Source: Parietichytrium sp. I65-24A (Eukaryota > Sar > Bigyra > Thraustochytrida > Thraustochytriidae). From it: a stretch of DNA of 64,000 bases. Every line of letters begins with the position of its first letter. Position 1 is the first letter of the stretch. A program made the translations under genes and the position numbers. Of the stretch, positions 11,601 to 23,200 are shown piece by piece. The DNA lies in NCBI GenBank assembly GCA_012862575.1, contig BLSF01000026.1:386657-450656 (forward strand), written 5' to 3'. The notes beneath the pieces were generated by a model. It worked only from the letters and a program-made list of their open reading frames with translations. It made no database searches and was not told where the DNA came from.

Positions 11601-13007
11601 CACCGAATAAAACTTTTTAAACTGGCACAGTTGACCTGGCTGCTCCTGACACCTCCTTTGCTCGAAGAATTGTTCCACGTCATCCTCCTCGCTAGAGCTC
11701 TCCATTTCGTCATTGTCAGAGGCAAAGCTGTCGTCCTCCTCAACAGCGCTGGCCCTCTTGGTTTTCCTCTGCTGTTGTGCCTTTGCGGCCTCCATCTTTT
11801 GGGCAACTTCATGGTGCGGTAGCTCTGCAATGAACTCCACGTAGATTACCCTGTTCGAAACCACTGCCGATTTTACTGCACTTGCAAACGAGGTGTGGGA
11901 GCTTTTGATTTTAGAGACTGACCACAATTTGAAGCCGTCGCCCACAATGCGTGGCCCGCTTGTGGCCCCATACTTGGCCTTTTCGATCTGGACCCCAACT
12001 ACCAGAACCCCGGGGTCATTATGCAACGCATAGAGCTCCTCCATAATGTGGTGCGTGTAAGAAGCAAGCGCCTTCTCGAACTTGGGCCCCGAGATGTAGT
12101 ATTCTTGATTTACGTGTACCCACTGAGGTAGATATGGGAGTAGCTTGCCGTGAAAGATGGCAGACCCCGTCAACGCGTCAGCAAAGCGGAACGAGTAGCC
12201 GTTCCGGGAGCCTTCAGCAGAGTTCACTATGCACGGGAAGCACTTTAAGCGAGCGAGAAGCCGGCCAAGAGCCATGCTGTCGATGACGCGAAGCACATTT
12301 GCAACCCCCCAAATGCCATCACAACCGGTGATGCTTGTCACACGGGTAAGCGGGTCCTCCGGTTCCACCTGATTGAGCTCAAAGTTGCTCTCTGATCCGT
12401 ACGAGTGCAACACCCCGTGAAAGTGCTCAGAAACCCTCAAATGGTTGCTTAAAAAGATAAACCTGCGCCATCTCACACAGAGGCCAATCAGTACAAAGGA
12501 CTCTCTCTCTCTCCAGCTCTCTCTCGAATACATTCAACAAAAGTTTGGAAATCTCTGCGACTTACGGGTTCTCTGGCAGCTCCAAAAGATGGAGAAGCTC
12601 CTACGCATTAAAGTCATCACATGATAAAAGAATGTGTCAGCCAATTTCAACGTTTACCACATACAAACCGTCTCCGCTTCACTCCATTGAATTCAATATC
12701 TCTCGTGATCGATCCCCAAACATTCGCTCCTCCACAACCTCTCCGTGAAACGTCAAACACGAACGAAGGAATAAAAAGAATGGAGTCCATCAACTCAACT
12801 CCACACTAATCCACATGCGCAGCCACTCACCTCCACTACTCCAAACACGACATTGTTGATATTCTTTTCGTTGAAGTACTTGAGCCATATCTCAGTAATC
12901 CCTTTCACTTGCTGCTTCTGAGCGTCTCCTTCTATCAGTCTCTTCTTCTTCTTCTCCTTCTCCGAGCTCAGCCGGAACTCCTGCCTCAGAGGCAGCCGCA
13001 GATCCAT
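8628..13007 (-). CDS. Large orphan protein with internal tandem duplication (3 exons)
   Basis: Exons on the minus strand are 13007-12831, 12600-12566 and 12462-8628, with introns 12830-12601 (GTGAGT..TAG) and 12565-12463 (GTAAGT..CAG). The lengths sum to 4047 nt, 1348 residues. The start ATG at 13007 is the first in-frame ATG after the TATA box at 13252-13260. I do not recognise the family. The protein holds two diverged copies of one long module. Paired landmarks are EIWLKYFNEKN with EILVELFTNGK, TGCDGIWGVANVLRVID with TGCDGAYLEDVAKILD, YIAGDLMSTMELL with FVKGDMLATYRAL, and FYLERINYICEAL with LDELNIYLHCIRT, all in the same order about 670-740 residues apart. An acidic, Lys-rich linker (EEDDSFASDNDEMESSSEED) lies in the first copy. 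No signal peptide or membrane segment is evident. Exon 2, only 35 nt, is supported by frame continuity and by the alignment with copy two. Function unknown. Confidence 0.8.
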
Positions 13008-13017
13008 ACTCGCGGCA

Positions 13018-13031
13018 CCGGAACGTTCCGG
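13018..13031. promoter_or_regulatory. CCGGAACGTTCCGG palindromic element
   Basis: A perfect 14-bp palindrome lies 11 bases before the ATG of the duplicated orphan gene, so it is inside the 5' leader if the TATA box at 13252 is used. Its function is inferred from recurrence elsewhere. Confidence 0.35.
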
Positions 13032-13251
13032 GATTTCGAGGGTCCCCGCAGCGGACAGTTTCACCGAGCGCGGACACTTTCCCAGCCTGCTTTGGGGGGA
13101 GGCTTTGTTAAGGAATTTAGTAGGAGTGGTGTGCACCTTCTTAATGATCAAAGAGCTGTTCTCAACGGTTGGGAAGCATGACCTGGTTCTTTGGAGGAGA
13201 ACCGGGATGGAGGCTGGGTTCTTGATGCTATGCCCAGATGTAAGCGTCGAG

Positions 13252-13260
13252 CTTATATAG
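13252..13260 (-). promoter_or_regulatory. TATA box of the duplicated orphan gene
   Basis: Read on the minus strand the sequence is CTATATAAG. It lies about 245 bases upstream of the ATG at 13007, leaving a 5' UTR of roughly 215 bases that contains a five-codon upstream ORF (ATG near 13177). The position and strand suit a core promoter; transcription start is inferred. Confidence 0.5.
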
Positions 13261-13894
13261 CGAGATGAGAGGAAAAGTAAGAGTAAATGAGGGTGGGTGA
13301 ATCTCGAGTGTGAAGTCCAGGATAATTTCTAGTGATTCGGATAGATAGGCCTATCTGCTCGGAGATTCAAAGAGCGTGTGATGCGCTTTGAGACTTGATA
13401 AGGATTAAAGTAGGACCAGAACATGGCAAATGTGCGAATCTTCGTTCCTCTTTCAACTCGCAATTGCGGGAAAGCGGGTTTGAGTGCTAACACCTGTTAT
13501 CATTTTCCCTGATCGTCTTCCTGATGTTGCTTTGGGGATCCAGTCAGAGTCAAGTTGACAGTGAGTTCAGCGTAACTGACACGGTGAAGAAGGAGAAGGA
13601 AAAAGTAAGTTGTGAAGAAAAGGGAAGTTTAATTCATTGACCTAGCAATAGGAATAAGAAACGTGAAACCCTGAGTGGCCATGAGTGACTCTGAGATTCT
13701 GAACAGTCTTTCTCAGAAAATGAATCGTTTGCTTCTAAACTCAGACGTACCGGTTCCCGCTAGTTTGCAGTAAGAGAGGTCCCCGGACCTTTTCTTTAGC
13801 CTCTGCCATCGATTAGACCATCTCCCAACTAATAGTTTAGATGACTCTTACTCTAAGTGCACCGAAGGCAGCCACTGGTTTCAGAAACTGTCCA

Positions 13895-13915
13895 CGAGAA
13901 CCATGGCGGTTCTCG
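13895..13915. other. Perfect 8-bp hairpin
   Basis: CGAGAACC and GGTTCTCG pair perfectly around the 5-base loop ATGGC. No U-tract or gene border explains it. Confidence 0.6.
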
Positions 13916-14154
13916 CGTGTATAAAACTAGTCCAACTCTTCTTCTTTTTTTCCAAAAAGTTGGTTTTAAAAATAAAACGAAACTAAAATTTATAAATAAA
14001 AAACAAGAAAGAAACATTAGTTCGTTCAGTTTTCAGAATAATTAATTCACAGTCAATTAGCGCCTCTTCGCATTGACGCCGAATTACGACCTGGTCACAC
14101 TCACTCAAATCGCTTGATTGATTGAATGTGAGTGACGCGCTGGACGTTCTTCCT

Positions 14155-14190
14155 TCCTTCCTTTCTTTCTTTCTTTCTTTCTTTCTTTCT
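14155..14190. repeat. (TTTC)n microsatellite
   Basis: A CCTT/TTTC tract of about 36 bases lies some 60 bases before the TATA box at 14251. Confidence 0.85.
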
Positions 14191-14250
14191 CCACGATTTC
14201 ATCTAGTCCACACCCACTGTCCGCCTGACTGACCCCAAGCAGCTCGCCGT

Positions 14251-14259
14251 ATATAAAAG
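14251..14259 (+). promoter_or_regulatory. TATA box of the TLC-like gene
   Basis: TATATAAAA is a canonical TATA element 465 bases upstream of the ATG at 14724. The long leader contains at least two short upstream ORFs (ATGs at about 14284 and 14338) and possible donor sites such as GTAGGT near 14382, so the leader may be spliced. Confidence 0.5.
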
Positions 14260-14723
14260 CGGGTTCGACTCGGGGTTCGGCCTATGTTGCGCATTCTGAG
14301 ACAACTCTGGAATGCGTTAGAAACGTTTTAAAAGCTCATGCTCCAATTGCATAGAGCCACAGTGTCGCGTGCCGTGAACGGGTAGGTGAAGGCTAGGAAG
14401 AGTTAGCTGACCCAGAAGAGGGAGATGGAAGATGGGAGATTGGAGATTGGAAGCAAACCCCGAACGCAAACCTCGAGCGAATTACTCGTGCTGCACAGGA
14501 GTGCGGCGAGCTGATTGCAGATCTGCAGGATCGGGCGGAAAGAACGTCAAGGTTGCTCGTGCTGCTGCCTGCCCGCACTGCGGTGTCGCAGTTGCAGATC
14601 TGTAGTTTGCTCGGTTCGGTTTGGGGTTTGACTCTCGCTCGTTTCGCGCATATCATATATATTTTCGATTTAGGTTTCTTGGATTCTTGAAAAGGTTTTT
14701 CGATCGATCCGTATCGAGGAAAG

Positions 14724-15461
14724 ATGTGCCACCGACCAGCAATCTCGATTGTGCCAGCCGTCTCGACGGCTGGAGGAAGCGTGGATAAGAAGAGGTCTGA
14801 GGTGGCATTCCCGACCGTCTTTCTGGTTTGGTGCTTGCTGAAAACATGCTTCCAGTTGAGCATCTCCGCGGCAAGCATTATGTTCATCATCCAGTCGGGA
14901 TTTTTCGTCCCAGGCGGGTATGACGCTTCGGTGTGGAGCCGTGATGCGCTTCTTGCGTTCTTTATTCCTCAAGCTGTTTTCGAGTTGGTGGACCTTGGGT
15001 TCGAGACCTGGATGACTCTTAAGGTGCAACGCGGCGGCAACCACCTGCCATGGGACAGCATCATTCACCACGCAGCAACCGCTGCTTACTACCTGTACAT
15101 CTGGGCTGCTGCAGACTCTCTCTCCCACGAGTTTATCGGGCTTCCAGTGGCTGGCGTTTCCTGCCAAGTCATTGGCTGGCTGTACACTGCGCACAGGCTT
15201 AAGTACAGGTTCAAGTCCATTGGCTTGATGCTCCTGGTTGTCCAGACCATGTACCGCTGCCCACTGGCATTCGCCTCATTGCTGAGAGCTGTGCAGTTCT
15301 TTTGGCATGCGCCGCTCGTGCATTTTGTCATTTGCGCTCTTTTGCTCCACCTCGATTGCAGATGGACCATGTGGTCGTACAAGCTGTTTTGCCGCAACCG
15401 CGCGGTTTCCAAGGCCAACGCTTCTGGCAGTAACTCTTCAATGCACCTAAAGGCGCTCTAG
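14724..15461 (+). CDS. TLC-like multi-pass membrane protein
   Basis: A 245-residue protein with about six to seven hydrophobic segments (around residues 30-60, 75-95, 112-132, 138-155, 168-190, 195-220). It carries a paired His in the context WDSIIHHAATAAYY (H115, H116), which resembles the HH signature of TLC (TRAM-LAG1-CLN8) domains. TLC proteins act in ER or Golgi lipid metabolism (ceramide synthase family) or lipid sensing. The classic ceramide synthase Lag1 motif is not complete, so a TMEM56/CLN8-like or unassigned TLC protein is more likely than a ceramide synthase. The ATG at 14724 follows AAAG. The C-terminus is short, polar and cytosolic-looking. Family assignment is tentative. Confidence 0.65.
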   Translation: MCHRPAISIVPAVSTAGGSVDKKRSEVAFPTVFLVWCLLKTCFQLSISAASIMFIIQSGFFVPGGYDASVWSRDALLAFFIPQAVFELVDLGFETWMTLKVQRGGNHLPWDSIIHHAATAAYYLYIWAAADSLSHEFIGLPVAGVSCQVIGWLYTAHRLKYRFKSIGLMLLVVQTMYRCPLAFASLLRAVQFFWHAPLVHFVICALLLHLDCRWTMWSYKLFCRNRAVSKANASGSNSSMHLKAL

Positions 15462-15734
15462 ATTTCTCGAGTTGATCGTTTCGAAACTTGACGAAACAAG
15501 TTCTGAATTCTGATGATTTCCTGGGCTCAGAAGAGTGACACACTTGTATTCTGCATGGTACCATAGTTCTCTTTTGTTTTTCAAATATCTGGATTTGACA
15601 CTAGAATATAAAGTTAAAAAGATTGGAATAGATTGTAATTTTGCACCTTTTCAATTATTCACAACCGACCAAAGGCGAGCCTTGCATAGCTTCCACCGCC
15701 GATAGCCTAACTCTGTACTTGCACAAACTGTAAG

Positions 15735-16783
15735 CTACAAATCAAAAGCAAACATTGACCTCCATCGCTTTCCTGTCATGAAAAGCCTGCGGCGGGCTTT
15801 GTCGTATGCAATCCCATTCATCACCTCCGGATCACCCCCTGGATCTCCATGAGTGTGAAGAATTCGGCTCATGTCATACCATCCAACAACTAGGCCCGAG
15901 CGGGTATCTATGCGAGCTATTTTCTCCTGGAACCAGATGTTCGCCAAAATCTCATGAGATCCAACAAACTCGACCTCATTCAAGTACTTTACAGGCTCAC
16001 GCGTCTCCATGTCATAGACTTCCAATCTGAAGATCTCCTTGCGTGTTTTCGCATCCCAGTAATGAAGCACATTTGACCCGTCTGTAACCACGCTCACGGT
16101 ACCGTTTGACGCTATACCCCATCCTTGCGACGTGGACGTAATCAGTGGCTCGGTCTTGAGAAGCTTTAAAGTGCGGTGCTCGAAGATCAGCATTTTGCGC
16201 TCGCGCCATGTGAGCAAGATGAGTTCATCTCCAACAATTTCGATACCCTCTGCAAAGTACATCTCGGGCAGGTTGATAGAATGCAGTTCCTTTCCCGTGT
16301 CGGCCGAAAACGTCCTCAGTCGCGACTGCCCGTACCCGCCACAGCTTTCGTACACTATATTGTTCCGCACAATCAAACCCTGCGTATAACATGTCTCATC
16401 GTGACTCAACACGCGCTTCACGGGCAACTTGGTCACTCCCAAATTTCTACAGAAAGACCATACCACCACACGTTTCGTCAGCGCACTCCACAACTGCCCT
16501 CAACTCATCATCAACCAGCAAAACCAACAACCCATGCCTTGCCCCGAAGGCGCAAGAGAGCCAACGAGCGACCCCAAAGACTCTCAATGACTCCGACTCC
16601 GACTGCGAACACACACACACACACAAACAACAAAAGTGCCCTGATCACCTACCTGCCAAGTTCCAGCGTCTCGTCCAGCTGCGGTTCATCGTAAGGAGCG
16701 AGCAGCAGCGCGACTAGTCCCACCAGCAAGGCGATGGCGAACACCACCGGCCGACATCCGCAGCACGTGACTTTTGACCCCAT
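15735..16783 (-). CDS. QCT: Glutaminyl-peptide cyclotransferase, plant type (2 exons)
   Basis: Enzyme that cyclises N-terminal Gln of secretory proteins to pyroglutamate. Exons on the minus strand are 16783-16653 and 16446-15735, and the intron 16652-16447 (GTAGGT..GTAG) splits an Arg codon and contains a CA repeat. The product is 280 residues. Residues 12-28 are a hydrophobic signal anchor after a Cys-rich CCGCRP start, so the enzyme should sit in the secretory pathway facing the lumen. The remainder is the five-bladed propeller of the plant/bacterial cyclase family: CYTQGL, YESCGGYG, FAEGIEI, LLTWRER, QGWGIASNG, VTDGSNVLHYW, LNEVEFVG, ANIWFQEKIARID and a C-terminal GIAYD...FMTGKRW. The ATG at 16783 is the start that leaves the anchor near the N-terminus; an in-frame upstream ATG would only add an Arg/Glu low-complexity stretch. 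Confidence 0.9.
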
Positions 16784-17244
16784 CTTCGCACCAGCCAGCG
16801 CTCTTTCCCGCTTCCCGTCCCTTCTTTCTCTTCTTTCTCTTCTTTCTCTTCTATCCAACATTTTCCAACCCACAGCACACCACCAACCAGACCAGCAGAC
16901 CATACCGTGGAGGGTAACGGCGACTTAGACGGTTTGCTCGTCGATGCTTGCTTTTGCATTGTTGCTTTGATGAGTGGCTTGCCAAGTCCACATTGGTTCT
17001 GACTTTCGTGAGCTTTTCTGCCCTGCCGGGACTGAAGGGACTGAAGGATCTGAAGGATCTGAAGAGCTGCGAATGGAGTGCTTGTGCGCTGGAAGAGACA
17101 CAGGCCGTTGCGCAAGCATTGCAAGCTGTCAGTCTTCTCCGCAGGCCGTTGCAAAGTAGGTCAAGAGTAACAACATAGTGCAGGGGATGCTCGATCGATG
17201 AAAGAAAAGGGAAAAGGATGTTATGCTTTCAGGAGTTAGAGGGT
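16784..17244. other. Intergenic region upstream of the glutaminyl cyclase gene
   Basis: These 461 bases lie between the cyclase start and the VPS13 stop, both on the minus strand. They include a TTCTTTC repeat (about 16820-16852) and a GACTGAAGG-type short repeat (about 17028-17066). No gene is visible. Confidence 0.6.
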
Positions 17245-20200
17245 CTAGAACCATTGGAGCACGCCGATGCAGTGCAGAATGTAAATGAAAAGCCAAATGA
17301 AATTAAGACCCGGAACGAGCATGAGACACAAGTGAATGCGATGATTCATGTGGAACTGGCTCTTGCGATTCAATTCGATGGCCTCCTCTGTCAGCCCCAC
17401 GAACGTTTCGTCGAACACGTTAATGACCACCTCGTGCTCTTCTAATTTCGAGATCGGCTCAATAGGAATGACGACCTCATTTGAGTTTTCGTTGGAAGCA
17501 ATCACGTTTTTGCGAGACGAGTGTTCCCGGAGGAGGCGGCTTGAAGCCTGCCTCCTCTCGCGCTCCTCGGCCATGGAGATGTCCATCCGATGAATTGGCG
17601 GCGAAGCTACATTCCCAGCGCTGAAATAGAACCCGGACTGGTCAAACTGCTTAGGGCGGCGAATTGCCGAGTAGTATTCCAGGAGCGGATCGAAGAACTC
17701 CACATTTCGCTGTACCGTAGAGAGCCCAATCGTCAAATATCGCAAAGGTTTTCCCAAATGGCGAACCGCCCTTGTACCTTCCAGGAGAGTAGCAAACGAG
17801 CCAGTTACACGGGAACAGAGCTCGATTGGTGCTGCTACATTGGTCACCATGACACTGGCGAACGCGTCACCTGTTGCACGTGCTCCAGCATTGACCCCTT
17901 TCTCCCGAAACTCATCCACGGGAAGGGTAGAAAATGCGATGGTGGCGTTCAGTTCGCGCTCAATGAAATGCTGTGGATTACCTAAAATCTCGAGAGCAGC
18001 GATACCTTTCCAAACCTGTTTGGAAAGCATAATCTTGTACTTGTTTCCAATTCGCGCAGCCAGACCAAAAGGCTCCTGGAATACGTCTCGTTCAGTAACC
18101 GAATTGAAGCGAATCACTACGTCTGACCACTTTCCAAACGCGGCTAGGAATCCCTTGAACGGCTTCAGCGCAGGCTTCTGATACTGACTTAGAAAATCCT
18201 CTTCTCCGAATTTGAAGAAGAATGACAACGTGAGCTTCATCGGATAGATTACGAGCTCGCGAATATAGACTTTTAAGTAAGTCTTGATGATGGTGTCCAG
18301 CTCGCGAACCAAGTCAATGCTGTGCAGCAGCTGATAGCGGAAGAATTGGTGGACTGGCTGCTGGAATTGATTTTGCGGGTTCCTTTCGTTCTCGATGACT
18401 ACCATCGTTTCGCCGTTCGCTTTATCGTCCAGAAGCGCATAAGCTCCTGCTCGCTTGCCACTGAATGTGCCGTAAATGGTGTTTCGTGCTTGCTCGACCG
18501 AGCTTTGCAAGACTTCCCCATCGGTGATCACTGGTTCCGCTACACGGAGAATTGCGTCCAAAAATTTCTCGTCAACGTCCACGATCAAGCTTTGCATCAC
18601 CAACTGAAAAGTGTCGACGCTGATGACATTGAGCGACATCTGGTTCAAACAAAAGTATATCTCTAGAAAACGAGCATCTTTCGAGACCGGAGTGATGCAT
18701 ACCTTTTGATTGAATGTTACCGTGTTGCTATCAACCTGAAAAGAGCTGAAGCGCATGGTAATTGCAGTGAGTCCGGTATTCACAAATTGCACACCGCCGT
18801 CAATCCCAGAGAGCTGAAAATAGAGGTCTTCACGTTTCTTGGCGCTGTTTACAATGGAGAGGCCAAAGCCGCCCAGCTTTACCCGTATCATACGCGGAAT
18901 CTCAGTAACGTGAACAGAAGAGTTCGATACCAGATATAGTTCGAAGCGTATTTCAGCGCGTTTGTTGCTCCCCATCATGGAGGGTACGAGCATTGTGAGT
19001 GGCACCCAATCGTCTGGAGACAAGTTCGCAATATCTCGCGTGGAATAGAATTTTTCCCGAAGATCAATTTGCAGGTAACCTAGCATGTCGTGAATAACTC
19101 TCTTGCTCTGTGGCCCGCTTACGAGAGGCTGGAAAAGCTCAAGACGGAGATGCTTCGGCTTTGTGACGTTGAACCCAAAACGAAATGGTCGGTGCGTCCA
19201 CTTTACAGTTCCAACTGGCCGGCCACGAGCAGCTTTGTCTGTGGAAGTGAGCAACCCCTGCGAGGATTCACCTGAACCCTCGAGCTCTCCAGCTTCAGTG
19301 GTCCTTGCTTCGTTGGGCCCACAGATTACCTTGATCCTAGGGTTGGACTGCGGTTCGCCTCGAGGCGCACCGACGTTTCGAGCTTCGAGTACGCGGCATA
19401 CGACCTCGTACTGGTATTTGCGTATTTCCTCCGCCGCTCCATAGTAACTTGGCCCTGCACTTCCATGACCCCCGATTTCCACCTCAGGCTCTGCAGAGAT
19501 GTGTACTACTCGTGAGCTTCCAATGACGGCGATCTCACACTGCATCTCGAGCGAGTGGTATTGCTTTGGTCTCATTTTCCCGACCTTCTCAAGGTTATAT
19601 GCATGCGCGATTTCGTCGTGCACTGGTGCGCTTCTATCCCCTTTCACTTTGGCTTTGTCAGAAGCAGACAGAATCATTCGAATGGTAAGCGTTTTCTTGA
19701 CGTCGGAAGGCAGAGCCCAGCCGAAGGAGCGCCTCGCTCCGGGCTCCAACACAATTTCGTTACTGCCAATCTCGCTCTCATCCTTCTCTGTTTGATGAAA
19801 GATGATCTTCCGCGGCGAGTCATTTGCCACAATATAGGTAGGCGGATTGTCTTCCATGAACGTTACGAATCTCGTGCTATGTGAGCGACTTATCCGTGAA
19901 ATGACAACTCGAACGATTTGCTTTGCGTTGCCATCCACGTCGAACAGTCCCACGGGCAAGCTTACATACGAGTCTTTAAATGCTTCACTGTCTAGATCGA
20001 GAATCCCTGACCAGTCCGTGAGTGGATAGTCTTGCTCCTGGCGATTATGAAAGTCTCCTTGCGAATTATACGACGCGAATTTGCTGGAGCTCTGGGAGGC
20101 AGCTCCCGGAGACGCAAAACCAGGGCTTGCAAGTGATTTCGGCATGACTGGGAGTACACTATCCAGCAACCCTTGCCGCCCATTCGCTGAGACAAACTCG

Positions 20201-23200
20201 TCCTCCGCCTCGCTTTCAACAAATTTTCGAAGCCTCAACTGCAACTGCACACTTCCAAACCTCCATGATTGGTTTTGCTTGCCCGGAAGAATTTGGAAAT
20301 TGCCCAGTCGTCTGTACGCACCTTGCGGGCGTATTTCAAGACTGTATCGAGTCCGATTGGAGATGTAGATGGAGTGGTAGAGACGGATAACTTTTGTCAG
20401 TTTGAGCGGCGGTTCGCCGTCTAGAGCAGCCGTCACAAAGAGGCTGGAGTTGACAATCGGCCGCCCAGGTAACACATCCTTGAATTTAAGCGCAAATGAC
20501 GAACTAGTCGGACCAATCGCATGTGGCCTGGACGTCAATCCCTCTCTGGACTTCTTCACCGATAAGGTCGTGTCTTCCAGATCGGGAATCAGCAAACTCC
20601 TGTTGGGTTCTACGATGTGCACTTCCGTAAGCACAGAGTTTTCACATTTCTGTAATATCGCCGGGAGGCTCGACTCATTAACAAACCACGTCTTTGAGTA
20701 TACTGAAATTCTGAACCCAGAATCATTCGAGAGGGCATGGACACTCGCGCAGATCCGAATTGCCGGTCTTCGCTCATCGTGCCTGGCAACGACGTCGTAC
20801 CACTCGCTGTAGTCCTGGCTGCGCATGACATCCTTCCCAAAGTACCTAGTATTTCTGTAGTCGAGCTCTGTGGGCTCCTCCTGGGCATCCTGAGCTGAAT
20901 ACGCAAAAGAGCCGTCCTGGTCCAAGGTTGATGTAGCCGGACTTACTAATTTTGCCACCCTTATAGCGTTTTGGAATTTCATCTTGGGAGTCTTCTTCAT
21001 TCCTTCCGTTTGCGGTGCATACTTGCGCGACTGGGGTTTTCCATTGCCCCTGTCTTCGCTGGGAGAGTCCTCAAAGTCCTCTTCAAGGTCAAATTGACCG
21101 CTACCCCACTCGGACAACTCGTCAAACTCCTCACCGTCAGTAGGAGGGTCTTGATCCATTCCGTCTGTCACGACCGGGTCTTCACTGCCGTACATTTCGT
21201 GCCCCGGTCCTCCCGCGCCCCATCGCTGGGAGTCGTCGAGTCCTCCGATATCATTCCGGTGCTGCCGCTTCATGACTCGGACCTCCAAATCAATACGCGC
21301 AACTTCCCGCGTAGTGAGCGTTGATGCGGAATTGATTTCGTAAATGGGCACCTGTAAATACCGCTTAAGCTTGGGTTGTCGATTTTTCCGAACGTAAAAG
21401 TCAAATATTGGCGTGGCTAAGTCGAGCCGAGCACCACCCAAAAAGTGGTGGTGACGATGGTGAGTGAATGACGCGCCACTTTGCACATCAACAAGCTGAA
21501 GAAAGAGGTACTTTGGGTTCTGCGTACGCTTGGCTGATTTCCAGTTGTAGGAAAACGTCAGTGTATCCTCAAACCACACGGACAGCTTGTTGCTGCCGAA
21601 AGATTCCGCTTTGTATGGTAAAGTGGATCTGACTTGACTATTGAATATTGCTGAAACCTTGCGAGTAAAGGTTGGTGCAGTCGTATCAAAGAGTCGGTTC
21701 GGAGCAAGCGATTGGCTCGCACTGTCGAGCTTCTCCTCAACCTTGATGATGCGAACACTCAAACAATTCTCGAGTTCAGGAGAGAGTATTGTATCTGGAT
21801 GCAGCCTACACGCAAGCGGAATTTCAAATTTCAAAGGATCCTTGCGCTTGACTTCGGGCTTCAAACTGATACTGCCTGAAACACTGGCGCCAGACATCGT
21901 GGAATGCCTATGAATGTTTGAACCGCTCTCTTCACCAAATGCGGATCCGCTCTCAGAGCCATTGTCCGGGTCCGGATCGTTGGTTTGGAATATGCTCGTA
22001 GTGAGGTGCAGCAGCTCTTTCTGCGGCGACATGGATGTGGCTTCTACCGTTTGTTTTTCTCGAACAGCGGAGAAGTGATTTATAATGTCACCCTCTTCGC
22101 CCAATATTTCATCGGGAACATGATCAATGCGCTCAACAAGGGGTTCGGGAGCAATGGATCGCAGCGGTATCGGTAGACTCCATTCACTGCTTTGACTTGG
22201 AACCTTGATTTGAATTGCCACCGTGTTTGTATCCTCACAAACAAACCTGCTCCCTGAGGAGATGTACCGGGTTGTCGTTGGCCTGTTACCTGGATGGACG
22301 GGCTGTACAAGAATCCCAACGGGTAGGGAATTCACCACAGAGAAAAGCGGCTTTAGCACGAGTTGCACGGCGCGCAAAGTCTTACGGCGCTCTTCTTGCA
22401 TGATGCGACGTTGCTTCATGTATGTTCGCGACCGGAATCGGTCTGACAAGCCGTTTGTCCATTTTGGCTTCCAATGCTGTATGTCGCGCATCTTCAACTG
22501 AGATATGTCGCCATCTTCTCGCAAAATGCAATCTGTCATTGACAGCAGCTCAACAAAGTTATATTCCATCGCACAAATAAAATTGCCTGTTCGAAGCAAA
22601 GTGGTCGACCGATCAGCCGGAATGCTGTCTAGTGTGACAGAGAGCTGCGCGCTTCCCGAGCCGGGGATGGCGTTCAATCCCGTGAGCGGCTCACCAGCTG
22701 CACCCGCCACAACTTCATAGGAGAGCTCCAACGCAGAGTCCGTCATCGCCATGGGGGTGAAGACAGTTTTCAGCACTGGCAAGGGATGCCTCATCAGAAT
22801 GCCTTCAGAGTCACGAGTTAGCCAGATCTCGCTTCCCGTGCGATTTGCTATCGATACGGTCGACAGTAATTTAATCTTGCGCACCAAACCATTTCGGGTC
22901 CCAATTGCAATTCGAAGCGTATTTCCATTCCCAAGCTTTAGAGCATAATCCCCGACTCGGTCGAGCCGTATAAGGTATGATTGAAAGGACTTGTCGTAGT
23001 GGTCAAACTTTATTCGTATGTAGCGGCGCTTGCGCTTCTCTCCCTTGAGAGTGTTGACCCCGTTCAACCACGCCTGTCGAACCAGATTGTTGATATCATT
23101 ACGCGACTGAGGAAGCATGCTGTCTTCTATGAACTGATCATCGTAGGCAAACGTGCCCTGCTCACCGTCCCAGAATGAAAGCTCAGTGTTGCCTCCATCC

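Larger units (their letters stand above)
13008..14723. other. Divergent intergenic region with two TATA boxes
   Basis: This 1.7 kb lies between the divergent starts of the duplicated orphan gene (-) and the TLC-like gene (+). It holds a TATA box for each, a TTTC microsatellite and a perfect 8-bp hairpin at 13895-13915. Short upstream ORFs precede both starts. No protein gene is visible. Confidence 0.6.

Noticed and set aside
14258-14280. tRNA B-box-like GGGTTCGACTC
   Set aside because: No matching acceptor stem, D arm or anticodon arm upstream; it lies just after a TATA box.
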